A stretch of DNA of 48,588 nt from Phaeodactylibacter luteus (GTDB lineage Bacteria > Bacteroidota > Bacteroidia > Chitinophagales > Saprospiraceae): contig NZ_VOOR01000040.1 in the NCBI RefSeq assembly GCF_007993045.1, forward strand, positions 1-48,588, written 5' to 3'. Numbering within the stretch: position 1 is the stretch's first letter; each line of letters begins with the position of its first letter. A program made the position numbers and the translations under genes. Shown here one piece after another: positions 25,628 through 34,733 of the stretch. The notes under the pieces were generated by a model. That model had not been told where the DNA came from. It ran no database searches and was given only the letters and a program-made list of their open reading frames with translations.

Positions 25628-26571
25628 TGCGGCAAGAACATCTCCGTGCTTTTCTCCGCCTCGTCCGGTTCCCTAACCTGGTCATTGTGGCCCTGACACA
25701 GTACTTGGTCTACTTTGCTTTGTTCAAGGATGCATTCGATGAGGAAGGGATACGGATGGCGCTTCAGCCCGGGGCCATGCACCTCTTTGTGGCGGATACC
25801 CTGCTCATAACCGCAGGGGGGTACATTATCAATGACATTTTTGATTTCCGATCGGATATGGCCAACCGGCCGGGGCGCATGGCCCTAGGGCGGTACATTC
25901 ACAAACAAACGGCCTATTGGCTTTACTATTCGCTCTCCCTTATCGGTTTTTTTCTGGCCCTCATTCTGGCCTTCCAGGTAGGGCGCCCGCCCCTTGTCGC
26001 TTTATACCCCTTGGCTGTCCTCTTTCTCTTCCTGTACACGGCCTATTTTAAAAAAGCCCCTTTGGCGGGCAACCTGCTCATTGCCGCTTTTTGTGCAGGT
26101 GTGGCGGGCGTAATCTGGTTCGCAGAGCGGGAAGGCTTCTCCAGGCTGATCGTTCTTTCCCCAAAAACGGCCTTGGAGCTGAGCAACCTGCTGAACTGGT
26201 ACTTAGCCTTTGCCTTTTTGTCGACCCTCTACCGGGAGCTGGTGAAAGATTTGGAGGACATGCCCGGCGATGCCCGTGCAGGCTGCCGGACGGTGCCCCT
26301 GGCCTGGGGGGTAGGCACTGCCAAGATCATGGCGGGGCTTACGGCTGTACTGCTGCTCTTGCTGCTCCTGGCCATGGCCTTGGCTGAAAGCGAGCGCTTC
26401 GGCGCCATCAGCTATGGGTTTACCCTGGCCGGCCTCATGCTCCCGGTGGGCTATAGCTTGGCGAAGCTCAAAAATGCTTCGGGCAGTAAAGACTACCGCA
26501 CCCTTAGCCAGCTGGCAAAATTGATCATGCTGAACGGCCTGCTGCTTTTGCTGTTGCTCACTTTTCAGTAA
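25627..26571 (+). CDS. UbiA-family prenyltransferase (integral membrane)
   Basis: 314 aa, starting at the ATG that overlaps the kdsC stop (TGATG). About eight to nine hydrophobic segments. The first Asp-rich motif is NDIFDFRSDMANRP and the second is DLEDMPGDARAG, the Mg2+-diphosphate binding pairs of UbiA enzymes. In Bacteroidota, genes in this position next to maf are often annotated as geranylgeranylglycerol-phosphate geranylgeranyltransferase-like; the aromatic or lipid acceptor cannot be read from the sequence. Inner-membrane enzyme of prenyl lipid or quinone metabolism. Confidence 0.88.
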   Translation: MRQEHLRAFLRLVRFPNLVIVALTQYLVYFALFKDAFDEEGIRMALQPGAMHLFVADTLLITAGGYIINDIFDFRSDMANRPGRMALGRYIHKQTAYWLYYSLSLIGFFLALILAFQVGRPPLVALYPLAVLFLFLYTAYFKKAPLAGNLLIAAFCAGVAGVIWFAEREGFSRLIVLSPKTALELSNLLNWYLAFAFLSTLYRELVKDLEDMPGDARAGCRTVPLAWGVGTAKIMAGLTAVLLLLLLLAMALAESERFGAISYGFTLAGLMLPVGYSLAKLKNASGSKDYRTLSQLAKLIMLNGLLLLLLLTFQ

Positions 26572-26592
26572 ACCTTACTACAAGAAACACGT

Positions 26593-27174
26593 ATGGATAT
26601 CCTGAACCAAAAGCTGGTCCTCGCTTCCAAGTCGCCACGCCGCTCCCAATTGCTGCGGCAGGCAGGTTTTTCTTTCGACATACGCCCCCTCGATGTCCCC
26701 GAGGATTACCCTCCCGAAATAGACCCCCTGGAGGTGGCGCCTTTCCTGGCGAAAAAGAAAGCCGATGGGGGCAAACACCTGCTTCAGGAAGGGGAGATCC
26801 TGCTGACTGCCGATTCAGTAGTGATCCTCAATGGCAAGATTTATGAAAAACCGCAAGGCCAGGAGGATGCACACCGGATTTTGCGCCAGCTTTCTGGCAA
26901 TGTGCACACGGTAGTCACTGGGGTCTGCCTGTCTGACGGGCAGCGGGAAAAAGTCTTCGCGGGCCATTCCAAAGTGCACTTTGGCGAACTGTCGGAGGAG
27001 GAGATCGCCTACTACGTGGAGGCATGCAAGCCTTATGACAAAGCTGGCGCTTACGCCATTCAGGAGTGGATAGGGCTTTGCAAAATTCATAAGATCGAAG
27101 GCACTTATGCCAATATTATGGGCCTGCCAGTAGATTTGGTCTATGCCGAGCTGGCTGGCTTCCTCAAAGCCTAG
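26593..27174 (+). CDS. maf: Maf family nucleoside triphosphate pyrophosphatase
   Basis: 193 aa, normal length. Family signatures: ASKSPRRSQLLRQAGF at the N-terminus, the TADSVV segment holding the catalytic Asp, and KPYDKAGAYAIQEW. Maf proteins hydrolyse dTTP/UTP or modified nucleotides to monophosphates. It starts 21 bp after the UbiA gene, completing a kdsC-ubiA-maf operon. The TAG stop is made of the TA target plus the first base of a family D element, so the element replaced the native downstream sequence without changing the protein length noticeably. Confidence 0.94.
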   Translation: MDILNQKLVLASKSPRRSQLLRQAGFSFDIRPLDVPEDYPPEIDPLEVAPFLAKKKADGGKHLLQEGEILLTADSVVILNGKIYEKPQGQEDAHRILRQLSGNVHTVVTGVCLSDGQREKVFAGHSKVHFGELSEEEIAYYVEACKPYDKAGAYAIQEWIGLCKIHKIEGTYANIMGLPVDLVYAELAGFLKA

Positions 27175-27336
27175 TGGTCTGTCAAGGCTAAAACTAGGGG
27201 TTGCCTGCGGCGACTTTTGAGGCTACTCTTCGTTGGACAACCCCTTACGTAGCCCTGCTATGCGCGGGAACATCCGCCTTGATTAGCCTCAAAATCCGCT
27301 CCCACTCAACCCATAAATTAACACTTGACAGACCAC
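27174..27336 (+). mobile_element. Family D MITE (163 bp, TA target)
   Basis: Perfect 13-bp inverted ends GTGGTCTGTCAAG/CTTGACAGACCAC, extended to 15 bp by the flanking TA. Same length as family C. An internal stem of 16 positions (27210-27225 with 27284-27299, two mismatches) encloses a 58-nt loop that matches the family C loop. No coding capacity. Confidence 0.85.
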
Positions 27337-27338
27337 TA

Positions 27339-27368
27339 GTGCCTCAAGCCATAAATCCTTGACACCCC
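27339..27368 (+). mobile_element. Truncated family C left end
   Basis: GTGCCTCAAGCCATAAATCC and the next 10 bases match the left end of C2 (one mismatch over 30 bp), then the similarity stops. It shares its TA with the right edge of D. D probably inserted into the TA at the boundary of an older C element that sat on the maf stop codon. Confidence 0.7.
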
Positions 27369-27430
27369 GGCTTGACCTTTTGCCCGCTGATGAAACCTGC
27401 AAGCCTCGCCAGCTTCATCGTGGGGCCAGC

Positions 27431-29185
27431 CTATTCTTCCTCAGTGCTGGCAGCAGGCGCAGCAGTGCTCAGCTCCCCGATAAGGGCCGCCACACGCCCG
27501 GTGATGTCTTCGTTCAGCGCATGCAGTTTCTGCAGCTGTGCTTCTTCTTTTTCCAGCAGGAGGTCGAACTTGATGAAATTCTCGTCAATACGGCTGCGCA
27601 GGTTGGAGATATAAGCTTTGAGGTTGGAGGTGACCTCCTCTTCCAGCTTGTCGCCCCCATTTTGAATTTCAGACTTAAACTCCCTCATGACCTGCCGGCG
27701 CTTGGAAGCTGTGGTCGCCCCGGCAAAAATCAGGCCGACCGCGGTCAGCAGCCCGCCGGTGATGTCGAACACAGCGCCTTGTGTGACCGTTGCGAGCACG
27801 AGCCCAATGACCGCCAGCCCGCTGCTGGCAGCCAACCCGCCTGAAACAGAGCTTTTGTCGGGGAAGAGGCTGTCGTCGGTGAAGTTCTCGGTACGGCTGA
27901 CGAAGCGGGAGAATTGCTCCTGCAGCTCCCGCAGCACATTCGTCCGCTTCTCGGCAATATCACTGAACAGTTCGTGGTCGTCCCGGAGTATGGTCTGGCT
28001 GCTCCGGATTTTGAGGTCAATCATTTTGGCCATTTGCTGAATGCTGTCTGCCAAGTCCGCTACTCCATCATTGAGCTTTGCTTTCAGCTCCTTGTTGAGG
28101 TCGTCTTCGAGCCCGCTGGCGAGGCGTTCCAGCCATTCTTTCATGGAGGCATTGCGGTTGAATATGGAAGCGATAGACCTCTTGAGGAGCGGGAAAAAGC
28201 CGAGCCCTTCGCTAAGCTCTTGTTCCCGCTGCCGAGTGATGCGGCCATAGCCGGCCAGTAGGTTCTCCACCAGTACATCCACCTGTTTCAGGCTTTTGGT
28301 TTCCTGCTGCAGCAGGGTACTGCGGATGTCCTCTCGGAATGCCGTATCGGCTTCAAACTGCTTTTGCCGCAAAGCAATGCCCGCTGCAATTTTGCTGTTC
28401 AGGTTGGCAACGGTGCTCAGGTTGTTGTGCAGCTTCAGCACGGGGGCCTTGCCGCCTGTGATATGGGTACTGATGTAGGCGCGCACAGGCCCGAAGCCGC
28501 TCTCCTGCGTTTGCCCTTCCTGCTCTTGCTTGGCGGAGACCGCAAAAACTTCTGGAGCAGAAATGCCCTGCTTTTCTGCGTACTCCCTCACCCCATTCAG
28601 GTTGACCTGCAAGTCTTCATCGGGCATCAGGTCTTTTTGCTGCAGCACGAAAATGATCTTCTTGCGCCAGTCGGTATGGATATAGTCAAAGAGCTGCCAA
28701 GCAGATTGCCGGTAGGGGTTTTTGGCTTCAAAAACGAACACAATGAGGTCGGAGGCAGGGATGAAGCGCTCCGTGATCTCCTGGTGGTGCTCCACGATGG
28801 TATTGGTGCCCGGTGTGTCTACAATCGCGATCTCTTTGAGGATATCGACCGGCAGGTGGATTTTTTTCAGGTAAGGGTTGATGGGCACATAGCTTTCCTC
28901 TTCCCCGTACAAGATCTGTTGTATGGTGTCTGTCATGGGCTGAGGGGCCACCTTGGTCACCTCCTTTCCGGTGGCCAGCAGGGCATTGATAAAGCTGCTT
29001 TTGCCCGCTTTTACCTCGCCCACGATCACGAACATAAAGGGCTCGTGTATGCGGTTGCGCAGGTCGCTAACGGTTTCAGCCAGGTCCTCGCTGGCCGTGC
29101 GTATAGCGAGCTCGTGCAGGTCCTTCACGATTTCATCCACTTGTGCGCGGTAGGCCTGTAGTCGTTTGTTGATGAGTGGGGTCAC
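27431..29185 (-). CDS. Dynamin-like GTPase
   Basis: 584 aa using a GTG start at 29185, which overlaps the WbqC-gene stop in GTGA; an ATG 63 bp further upstream lies inside that gene and is less likely. GTPase motifs: G1 GEVKAGKSS, G3 VDTPGTN, G4 QQKD. The large C-terminal part is helical with coiled-coil character and a hydrophobic hairpin (about residues 455-515) likely to insert into membrane. Bacterial dynamin-like proteins remodel or protect membranes; the function here is unknown. The gene converges on maf with elements D and C between them. Confidence 0.88.
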   Translation of the reverse strand: MTPLINKRLQAYRAQVDEIVKDLHELAIRTASEDLAETVSDLRNRIHEPFMFVIVGEVKAGKSSFINALLATGKEVTKVAPQPMTDTIQQILYGEEESYVPINPYLKKIHLPVDILKEIAIVDTPGTNTIVEHHQEITERFIPASDLIVFVFEAKNPYRQSAWQLFDYIHTDWRKKIIFVLQQKDLMPDEDLQVNLNGVREYAEKQGISAPEVFAVSAKQEQEGQTQESGFGPVRAYISTHITGGKAPVLKLHNNLSTVANLNSKIAAGIALRQKQFEADTAFREDIRSTLLQQETKSLKQVDVLVENLLAGYGRITRQREQELSEGLGFFPLLKRSIASIFNRNASMKEWLERLASGLEDDLNKELKAKLNDGVADLADSIQQMAKMIDLKIRSSQTILRDDHELFSDIAEKRTNVLRELQEQFSRFVSRTENFTDDSLFPDKSSVSGGLAASSGLAVIGLVLATVTQGAVFDITGGLLTAVGLIFAGATTASKRRQVMREFKSEIQNGGDKLEEEVTSNLKAYISNLRSRIDENFIKFDLLLEKEEAQLQKLHALNEDITGRVAALIGELSTAAPAASTEEE

Positions 29186-29826
29186 GCGGGTAAGGGGTTT
29201 TGTGCAGCCATGCGCTGCAGGTAAACCGGCGCTTCCGGGCCGGTGCAAAATATAAGGTCTAAAATACTCAAATTGGGCAAAAAACCGTGGCGGTCTTCAA
29301 AAACCTGAGGGTAGGGCACAGGGTTGAACGCCCATTTGGGCTGTATTGGGTGGATGTGCCCGTGCAGGTTGTGAGCGGGCTCACTGGCCAGGCCGAAAGC
29401 ATCTGTTTCCCGAATCTGTGCGCCGAGCTGCAGGGCGCGCAGGGCAAACCGGAGCAGCTCAAGGTTCAATAGGTAGAGCAGGGGGTGCTTTGCCCTGAGG
29501 ATGGCTTCTACCTCTGGTGCATAGAAATCAAAAAATGGGGATTTCCCATAAGCGGTCCGTATGCTGTGCCAATGTTCTCCGAACCACGGCTTGCGGTAGG
29601 CGATGGCTGCCGAGGTGACCGGCAGCTGCTCGTTCTTCCCTTTCAGCAGCGGGACCGAGAGCAGGATGGGGCCGTTCGGGCCAGCCAAGTGGGCGCGGTT
29701 GCGGTAGCTCCGCTTCTGGTAGTGCTCATGGGCTTCCAGGTAAACGGTGCCCGCCTGTGACAAGGCAACAAAATATTGCACCGGCGGCAGGTATTGTGAT
29801 TCGATTAAGATAGCAGGTTGGCCCAT
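29182..29826 (-). CDS. WbqC family protein
   Basis: 214 aa from the ATG at 29826 (MGQPAILIESQYLPP); upstream in-frame codons run into the divergent promoter region. It resembles WbqC-like proteins (IESQYLPPVQYF, YQKRSYRNRAHLAGPNGPILLSVPL), often found in O-antigen or surface-sugar loci; biochemical role poorly defined. Forms an operon with the dynamin-like GTPase through a 4-bp overlap. Confidence 0.85.
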   Translation of the reverse strand: MGQPAILIESQYLPPVQYFVALSQAGTVYLEAHEHYQKRSYRNRAHLAGPNGPILLSVPLLKGKNEQLPVTSAAIAYRKPWFGEHWHSIRTAYGKSPFFDFYAPEVEAILRAKHPLLYLLNLELLRFALRALQLGAQIRETDAFGLASEPAHNLHGHIHPIQPKWAFNPVPYPQVFEDRHGFLPNLSILDLIFCTGPEAPVYLQRMAAQNPLPA

Positions 29827-29991
29827 GGTTCTGTTTTGAGACGGGGGGATTGGCTTTGGCCACAAAGAAAGGGATTTTCTGATTTTTTTGCCCCCTGCTC
29901 TGCTCTGAACCACTCCTCAGCGCTGTTGTTTGGGGTAGGATTGTTTACTTTGCGGGCACCGGAGCGAACCTACGAATTGAATACCTTCAGT

Positions 29992-31443
29992 ATGGGCAAT
30001 AAAGAAACCTACATTTTCACATCAGCATTCCTGTTGTTGGCGGCCAACCTGTTGATCGGCAACAATTTCACTTCTCTTTGGAGCGGGGCAGAAGCTTTCC
30101 TGGCCTGGCGGGCGGCGCAGGGGCAGGCCGGGGCTCATCTGGCCGAGCAGGTGCTGGCACTGACACAAACAGGGGCGGGGCTCGACCTCATTGCCTGGCG
30201 AATGCCCGGGGCCATACTGGCCCTGCTGTCTGGCGTGGCGTATTACATCTTCTCCCGCCGGCTGGTTGGCCAGAAGGTGGTGCTGTACACCCTCGCGCTT
30301 TGCGCTTCCTCCCTATTGCTCCCCAACCTGGCCAAACTGGGGACAGCCGACATTTGGGGCATGCTGCTGCCCTGGCTGGCTTATGCGGCCTTGATCCGCT
30401 ACCTGAAGCAGCCGGAATGGAGCTGGCAGCTGGGTTTTTATATTGTATTTGCCCTCGCAATTGGCGCAGCCCCATTGTCCTCCCTGGTTTTCATCGGCGG
30501 CGCGGCGGCTTGGCTGTATTTCCTCCACCCCGATGGGCAACGCCTTTGGCGGCTCAATCCTTGGGCAGCGGGGCTGGCCATAGCAGGCATCGCTCATCTT
30601 GCACAATGGCTGGCCTGGGACAGCTACGCCTTTTACTTCTCTGGCAGTTGGGGCCGCTATCTGCTGTTCAACTTCCTAGGGGTGCTGCCATTCCTGGGCT
30701 TTGTTGCCTCCGGCGTGTGGGAGCACTTCCAACGCTTGCGCGGAAAAGAAGAATTTGCGGTTTTATACGCCGGTGGGCTGCTTTTTGCGCTCTTGGGGCA
30801 GAGCCTGGCGCTGCAGCCCATCCTGGCCATGATCGCCGCCCGGCAGATGCAGAATTATTTTGACGAACGCTTCCCCTACCGGGGGATGGTAAAGGGGGGC
30901 GGGGTGCTCCACCTCGTTGCTGCCGCATGCGGCTTGATCCTGATTTTGATCGGTGGCTTCTTTCTTTATGGGGGCGCGGGCTTCCGTGCCGGCCTGGCAG
31001 CAAGCGGGCTGTACTGGGCCCTCAGCTTCGTGGCGGTCATCGGCCTGGTGGGGCTCAACCGGGTCTACGTACTGTTGGGCACCTTCTTTAGCGGGATATT
31101 GCTCACCACTTTTTTTTGGCTGCAGTTCAGCCCCCTGATGGAGGGGGAGCGGAAGTGGGTGCAGGACATCACGGAAGGGGCGGCAGGGTACGATGCCGTC
31201 TGGGTAGGGCAGGAGGGCGGCTTCCCCGCTACCGCAGTTTATGCGCTACAGCAGAACAGCAAAACGGCTGTGGCCGAAACCCCGGAGCGGGCGCAGGAAG
31301 TGCTCGAAGCGGGGCCGGACAACACCCTATTGCTCTTGCCCTTGGAGTGGATGGGGCAGGCAGACACCTCCGGCCTGGAGCTGTCCGCCGGGCTGCTCAA
31401 CCCCTTTCATCCTGCGATATGGGTACGCGTGCCTCTAGAATAA
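29992..31443 (+). CDS. Polytopic membrane protein, glycosyltransferase 39/ArnT-like
   Basis: 483 aa from the ATG at 29992; upstream in-frame sequence is not hydrophobic and probably untranslated. About ten to twelve membrane segments, with a large soluble C-terminal part after about residue 375. The topology resembles lipid-linked-sugar GT-C transferases (PMT/ArnT), and the early segment LIAWRMPGAILALLSGVAYY is typical of them, but the acidic catalytic Asp pair is not clear. It could be a non-enzymatic relative. A TTACTTTG box (29945-29952) may be its promoter. Confidence 0.6.
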   Translation: MGNKETYIFTSAFLLLAANLLIGNNFTSLWSGAEAFLAWRAAQGQAGAHLAEQVLALTQTGAGLDLIAWRMPGAILALLSGVAYYIFSRRLVGQKVVLYTLALCASSLLLPNLAKLGTADIWGMLLPWLAYAALIRYLKQPEWSWQLGFYIVFALAIGAAPLSSLVFIGGAAAWLYFLHPDGQRLWRLNPWAAGLAIAGIAHLAQWLAWDSYAFYFSGSWGRYLLFNFLGVLPFLGFVASGVWEHFQRLRGKEEFAVLYAGGLLFALLGQSLALQPILAMIAARQMQNYFDERFPYRGMVKGGGVLHLVAAACGLILILIGGFFLYGGAGFRAGLAASGLYWALSFVAVIGLVGLNRVYVLLGTFFSGILLTTFFWLQFSPLMEGERKWVQDITEGAAGYDAVWVGQEGGFPATAVYALQQNSKTAVAETPERAQEVLEAGPDNTLLLLPLEWMGQADTSGLELSAGLLNPFHPAIWVRVPLE

Positions 31444-31465
31444 CTTTCGCCTGGCGCCTGCTCGT

Positions 31466-31600
31466 TTAGGATGAGAACTGGAAGACGAGGTACATGAGCA
31501 GGAGAAGGACGGCTGTAGCAATCAGGAATATGTTCAAGATACGCTTCCCTTCTTGCTGCTGCCGTGCTTCGATCCTTTGTTGTTTTCTTGATTTTGCCAT
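31466..31600 (-). CDS. Small single-pass membrane protein
   Basis: 44 aa from the ATG at 31600: a basic, Gln-rich N-terminus (MAKSRKQQRIEARQQQ) and one strong transmembrane helix (LNIFLIATAVLLLLMYLVF). A longer start 72 bp upstream is possible but less hydrophobic and less likely. Family and function unknown. Convergent with the membrane glycosyltransferase-like gene and divergent from glmM. Confidence 0.6.
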   Translation of the reverse strand: MAKSRKQQRIEARQQQEGKRILNIFLIATAVLLLLMYLVFQFSS

Positions 31601-31738
31601 AGTTGATCTGGTTTTGTGGTACGGTTTGGCACAAATGTTCGTTAAAATACGGTATTGCGGGTGATTGTGCAATAGGGTGCAAGGTACTGCCTAAATGCGG
31701 CTTTGCCGGGCCAAGGTGTCAGATCAGTACATTTTTAT

Positions 31739-31746
31739 TAATTTTG
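31739..31746 (+). promoter_or_regulatory. Putative -7 promoter box of glmM
   Basis: TAATTTTG is an exact TAnnTTTG match, 33 bp before the proposed TTG start. The -33 box is not clear. Confidence 0.4.
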
Positions 31747-31779
31747 GAGGCCATTGAGAACCTTCAAAACCAACCAACT

Positions 31780-33159
31780 TTGACCCTAATCAAATCGATT
31801 TCAGGCATACGCGGCACCATCGGCGGGCGAGCCGGTGACAACCTCACCCCACAAGATATCGTAGAGGCCACTGCCGCTTTCGGATATTGGCTGCTGCAGC
31901 AAGGCGCAGCCCCTAAAGTGGTTATTGGGCGTGACGGCCGCATTTCAGGCGCCATCGTCAATGAGCTGGCCAGTGCTACCCTCCGCGGGCTGGGCATAGA
32001 TGTGGTGGACTTGGGCTTGTCTACCACCCCGACGGTCGAAATGGCGGTAACTATGGAAAAGGCAGGGGCTGGCATCGTCATCACAGCCAGCCACAACCCC
32101 AAAGAATGGAATGCGCTGAAATTCCTCAACAGCAAGGGCGAGTTCATCTCCCAAGCCGACGGGGAAGCCCTTTTGGATATTATCGCCAATGGCCAGATCG
32201 AGTATGCGATGGTGGGCGATTTGGGCAAAGTGATCTATGATGACCGCTACATCGCCCGCCATATAGAAGCCATTCTGCAATTGCCGTTTGTGGACGCCAA
32301 AGCCGTACAGGACGCCAAGCTGCGGGTCGTGGCCGATTGCATCAACAGCTCTGGCGCGGTAGCCCTGCCACCGCTGTTCAAAGCCTTGGGCTGCGAGTTC
32401 GAGCTGCTCAACAAAAAGCCCAACGGGCGTTTTGCCCACAACCCTGAGCCGCTGCCCGCCCACCTTAAAGCGCTCTGCCAGGAGACCGTCTCAGCGCGGG
32501 CTCATCTGGGCATAGCCGTTGACCCCGATGTGGACCGCCTCGCCTTCGTCTGCGAAGATGGCTCCCTGTTCGGGGAAGAATATACCCTGGTCGCTATTGC
32601 TGACTATATCCTGCAGCAAACGCCCGGCAATACGGTTTCTAACCTCTCTTCTACCCGCGCCCTGCGCGATGTGACGGAAGGGCACGGCGGTCAGTATTTT
32701 GCCAGCGCGGTGGGCGAAGTCAATGTGGTAGCCAAAATGAAAGAAGCCAATGCTGTGATCGGGGGCGAAGGCAACGGCGGGGTGATCGTGCCCGGCCTGC
32801 ACTATGGCCGCGATGCCCTGGCTGGCATCGCCATATTCCTGACCTTTATGGCCAAGTCTGGTGAAAAAGCCACGCAAATAAAAGCCCGTTACCCCGAGTA
32901 CCATATGGTCAAAGACCGCATACAGCTGACGCCAGCTATCGATGTCGATCAGCTGCTCAAGGGGCTGGAAAGCCATTTCAAAGAAGAGGATTATTCCACT
33001 ATAGACGGGCTGAAGATCGACTTTGAAAAAGGCTGGGCCCACCTCCGAAAGTCCAATACCGAGCCCATCATCCGGGTTTATGCCGAAGGCGAGACTCCGG
33101 AAGCTGCCCAGGCTTTTGCTGACCAAATGAAAAACGCAGCGGCAGCATTGCTCGCCTGA
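31780..33159 (+). CDS. glmM: Phosphoglucosamine mutase
   Basis: 459 aa with a TTG start at 31780, chosen because relatives begin (M)TLIKSISGIRGTIGG; no ATG occurs between the upstream stop and this point at a sensible place. Phosphoserine loop TASHNP (Ser104), metal loop DPDVDR, sugar loop GEGNGGV and phosphate loop RKSNTEPIIR. Converts glucosamine-6-phosphate to glucosamine-1-phosphate for UDP-GlcNAc synthesis; phosphomannomutase activity cannot be excluded. Cytoplasmic. Confidence 0.88.
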   Translation: MTLIKSISGIRGTIGGRAGDNLTPQDIVEATAAFGYWLLQQGAAPKVVIGRDGRISGAIVNELASATLRGLGIDVVDLGLSTTPTVEMAVTMEKAGAGIVITASHNPKEWNALKFLNSKGEFISQADGEALLDIIANGQIEYAMVGDLGKVIYDDRYIARHIEAILQLPFVDAKAVQDAKLRVVADCINSSGAVALPPLFKALGCEFELLNKKPNGRFAHNPEPLPAHLKALCQETVSARAHLGIAVDPDVDRLAFVCEDGSLFGEEYTLVAIADYILQQTPGNTVSNLSSTRALRDVTEGHGGQYFASAVGEVNVVAKMKEANAVIGGEGNGGVIVPGLHYGRDALAGIAIFLTFMAKSGEKATQIKARYPEYHMVKDRIQLTPAIDVDQLLKGLESHFKEEDYSTIDGLKIDFEKGWAHLRKSNTEPIIRVYAEGETPEAAQAFADQMKNAAAALLA

Positions 33160-33204
33160 TCGGGCAGCCCCGCTTTCCCTTTCTCAACCAATAAAACCGT
33201 GCCT

Positions 33205-34698
33205 ATGCAAGCCACTGCCATTACCTTGGAACAATACTTCGCCCCGTACCGCAAGCAGGTCGTTGGGCACGACGCTACCTTCCAGACCCCTTTTGGCGTA
33301 AAGCCTATCGTCTATGCCGATTGGACGGCCTCGGGGCGGCTGTACCAGCCCATCGAAACGGTCATGGCCAGGGAGATCGCCCCTTTTGTGGGCAATACGC
33401 ACACAGAGACTTCCGTGACAGGGACTTCCATGACGATGGCCTACCATCATGCCAAAGGGCTCATCAAAAAGCACGTGGGCGCCAGGCCTAAGGACATCCT
33501 GATCTCCTCCAATTCTGGCATGACTGGCGTGGTGAACAAGTTCCAGCGGATCCTGGGGCTTAAAGTGCACGAGAAATACCGCGGCCAGGTCGTCTTGCCC
33601 GAAGCTGACCGCCCCATCATTTTCTGTACCCACATGGAGCACCACTCCAATCAGACTTCGTGGCTGGAGACCCTGGCCGATGTTGCGGTCATCCGCCCTA
33701 CGGCGGAGGGGCTGGTGGATTTGAGCCATCTTGATGAGCTGCTGGAGCAGTACAAAGGGCGGAAAACCAAGATCGCGGCCATTACCTCCTGCTCCAACGT
33801 GACAGGGATCAAAACGCCTTACCACGAGATTGCTGGCATCATGCACCGGGCAGGGGGGCTCTGCTTTGTCGATTTTGCTTGTTCAGCGCCTTATATTGAC
33901 ATCAATATGAGGCCGGAGGGCGATGAGCTGCAGCACCTCGACGCCATCTATTTCTCGCCCCATAAATTCCTTGGCGGCCCGGGCTCTACCGGCATCCTGA
34001 TCTTCGACCCTAAGCTTTACACCAACCGCATTCCCGACAACCCCGGCGGCGGTACGGTAGACTGGACCAACCCCTGGGGGGGGCACAAGTACATTGATGA
34101 GATAGAAGCCCGGGAAGACGGGGGCACGCCGGCTTTCCTGCAGACCATCCGGGTCGCGATGTGTGTCCGCCTCAAAGAAGAAATGGGCGTGGAGCGCATG
34201 CTGGCCCGCGAAGAAGAACTGCTGCAAAAAGTCTGGGCCCGCTTCGACCGCCTGCCCAAGCTGCATGTCCTGGCCGACCACCTCCGCCAACGCCTTGGGG
34301 TCATCTCGTTTTATATCGAAGGCTTGCACTACAACTTGGGCGTTAAACTGCTCAATGACCACTTCGGCGTTCAGACAAGGGGGGGGTGCTCTTGTGCGGG
34401 CACCTACGGCCACTATCTGCTCAATGTCTCAGAACAGTACAGCCGCTCCATTACGGATGAGATCAGTACTGGCGACCTCACCCACAAGCCCGGATGGATA
34501 CGGATGTCTATACACCCCGTTATGTCAGACGCAGAGCTGGGCCTCATCCTCGATGCGATAGAAGCCGTGTACCACAACCACGAGGAATGGGCCAAAAGTT
34601 ATGCTTATGACAACCGCACCAATGAGTTCAGGCACAAAGACGGGCAAGAGGGCGAAGCCAGCTTGGTAGAAAAGTGGTTCGCCTGCAAACTATCTTAA
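33205..34698 (+). CDS. Class V aminotransferase / cysteine-desulfurase-like PLP enzyme
   Basis: 497 aa from the ATG at 33205 (a GTG two codons earlier is possible). Fold type I PLP enzyme: the Schiff-base Lys is about residue 254 in SPHKFLGGPG, with the cofactor Asp in VDFACSAPY. Near the C-terminus RGGCSCAGTYG resembles the mobile Cys loop of NifS/SufS-type enzymes, and HMEHHSNQ matches the PLP-stacking His motif. It is longer than SufS (about 400). The substrate is unknown; selenocysteine lyase/cysteine desulfurase activity is the closest guess. It precedes a genuine cysteine desulfurase gene by 35 bp. Confidence 0.8.
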   Translation: MQATAITLEQYFAPYRKQVVGHDATFQTPFGVKPIVYADWTASGRLYQPIETVMAREIAPFVGNTHTETSVTGTSMTMAYHHAKGLIKKHVGARPKDILISSNSGMTGVVNKFQRILGLKVHEKYRGQVVLPEADRPIIFCTHMEHHSNQTSWLETLADVAVIRPTAEGLVDLSHLDELLEQYKGRKTKIAAITSCSNVTGIKTPYHEIAGIMHRAGGLCFVDFACSAPYIDINMRPEGDELQHLDAIYFSPHKFLGGPGSTGILIFDPKLYTNRIPDNPGGGTVDWTNPWGGHKYIDEIEAREDGGTPAFLQTIRVAMCVRLKEEMGVERMLAREEELLQKVWARFDRLPKLHVLADHLRQRLGVISFYIEGLHYNLGVKLLNDHFGVQTRGGCSCAGTYGHYLLNVSEQYSRSITDEISTGDLTHKPGWIRMSIHPVMSDAELGLILDAIEAVYHNHEEWAKSYAYDNRTNEFRHKDGQEGEASLVEKWFACKLS

Positions 34699-34733
34699 GC
34701 CTGCTCCCGTTTCCCTCATCAAACCGCCCTCAG

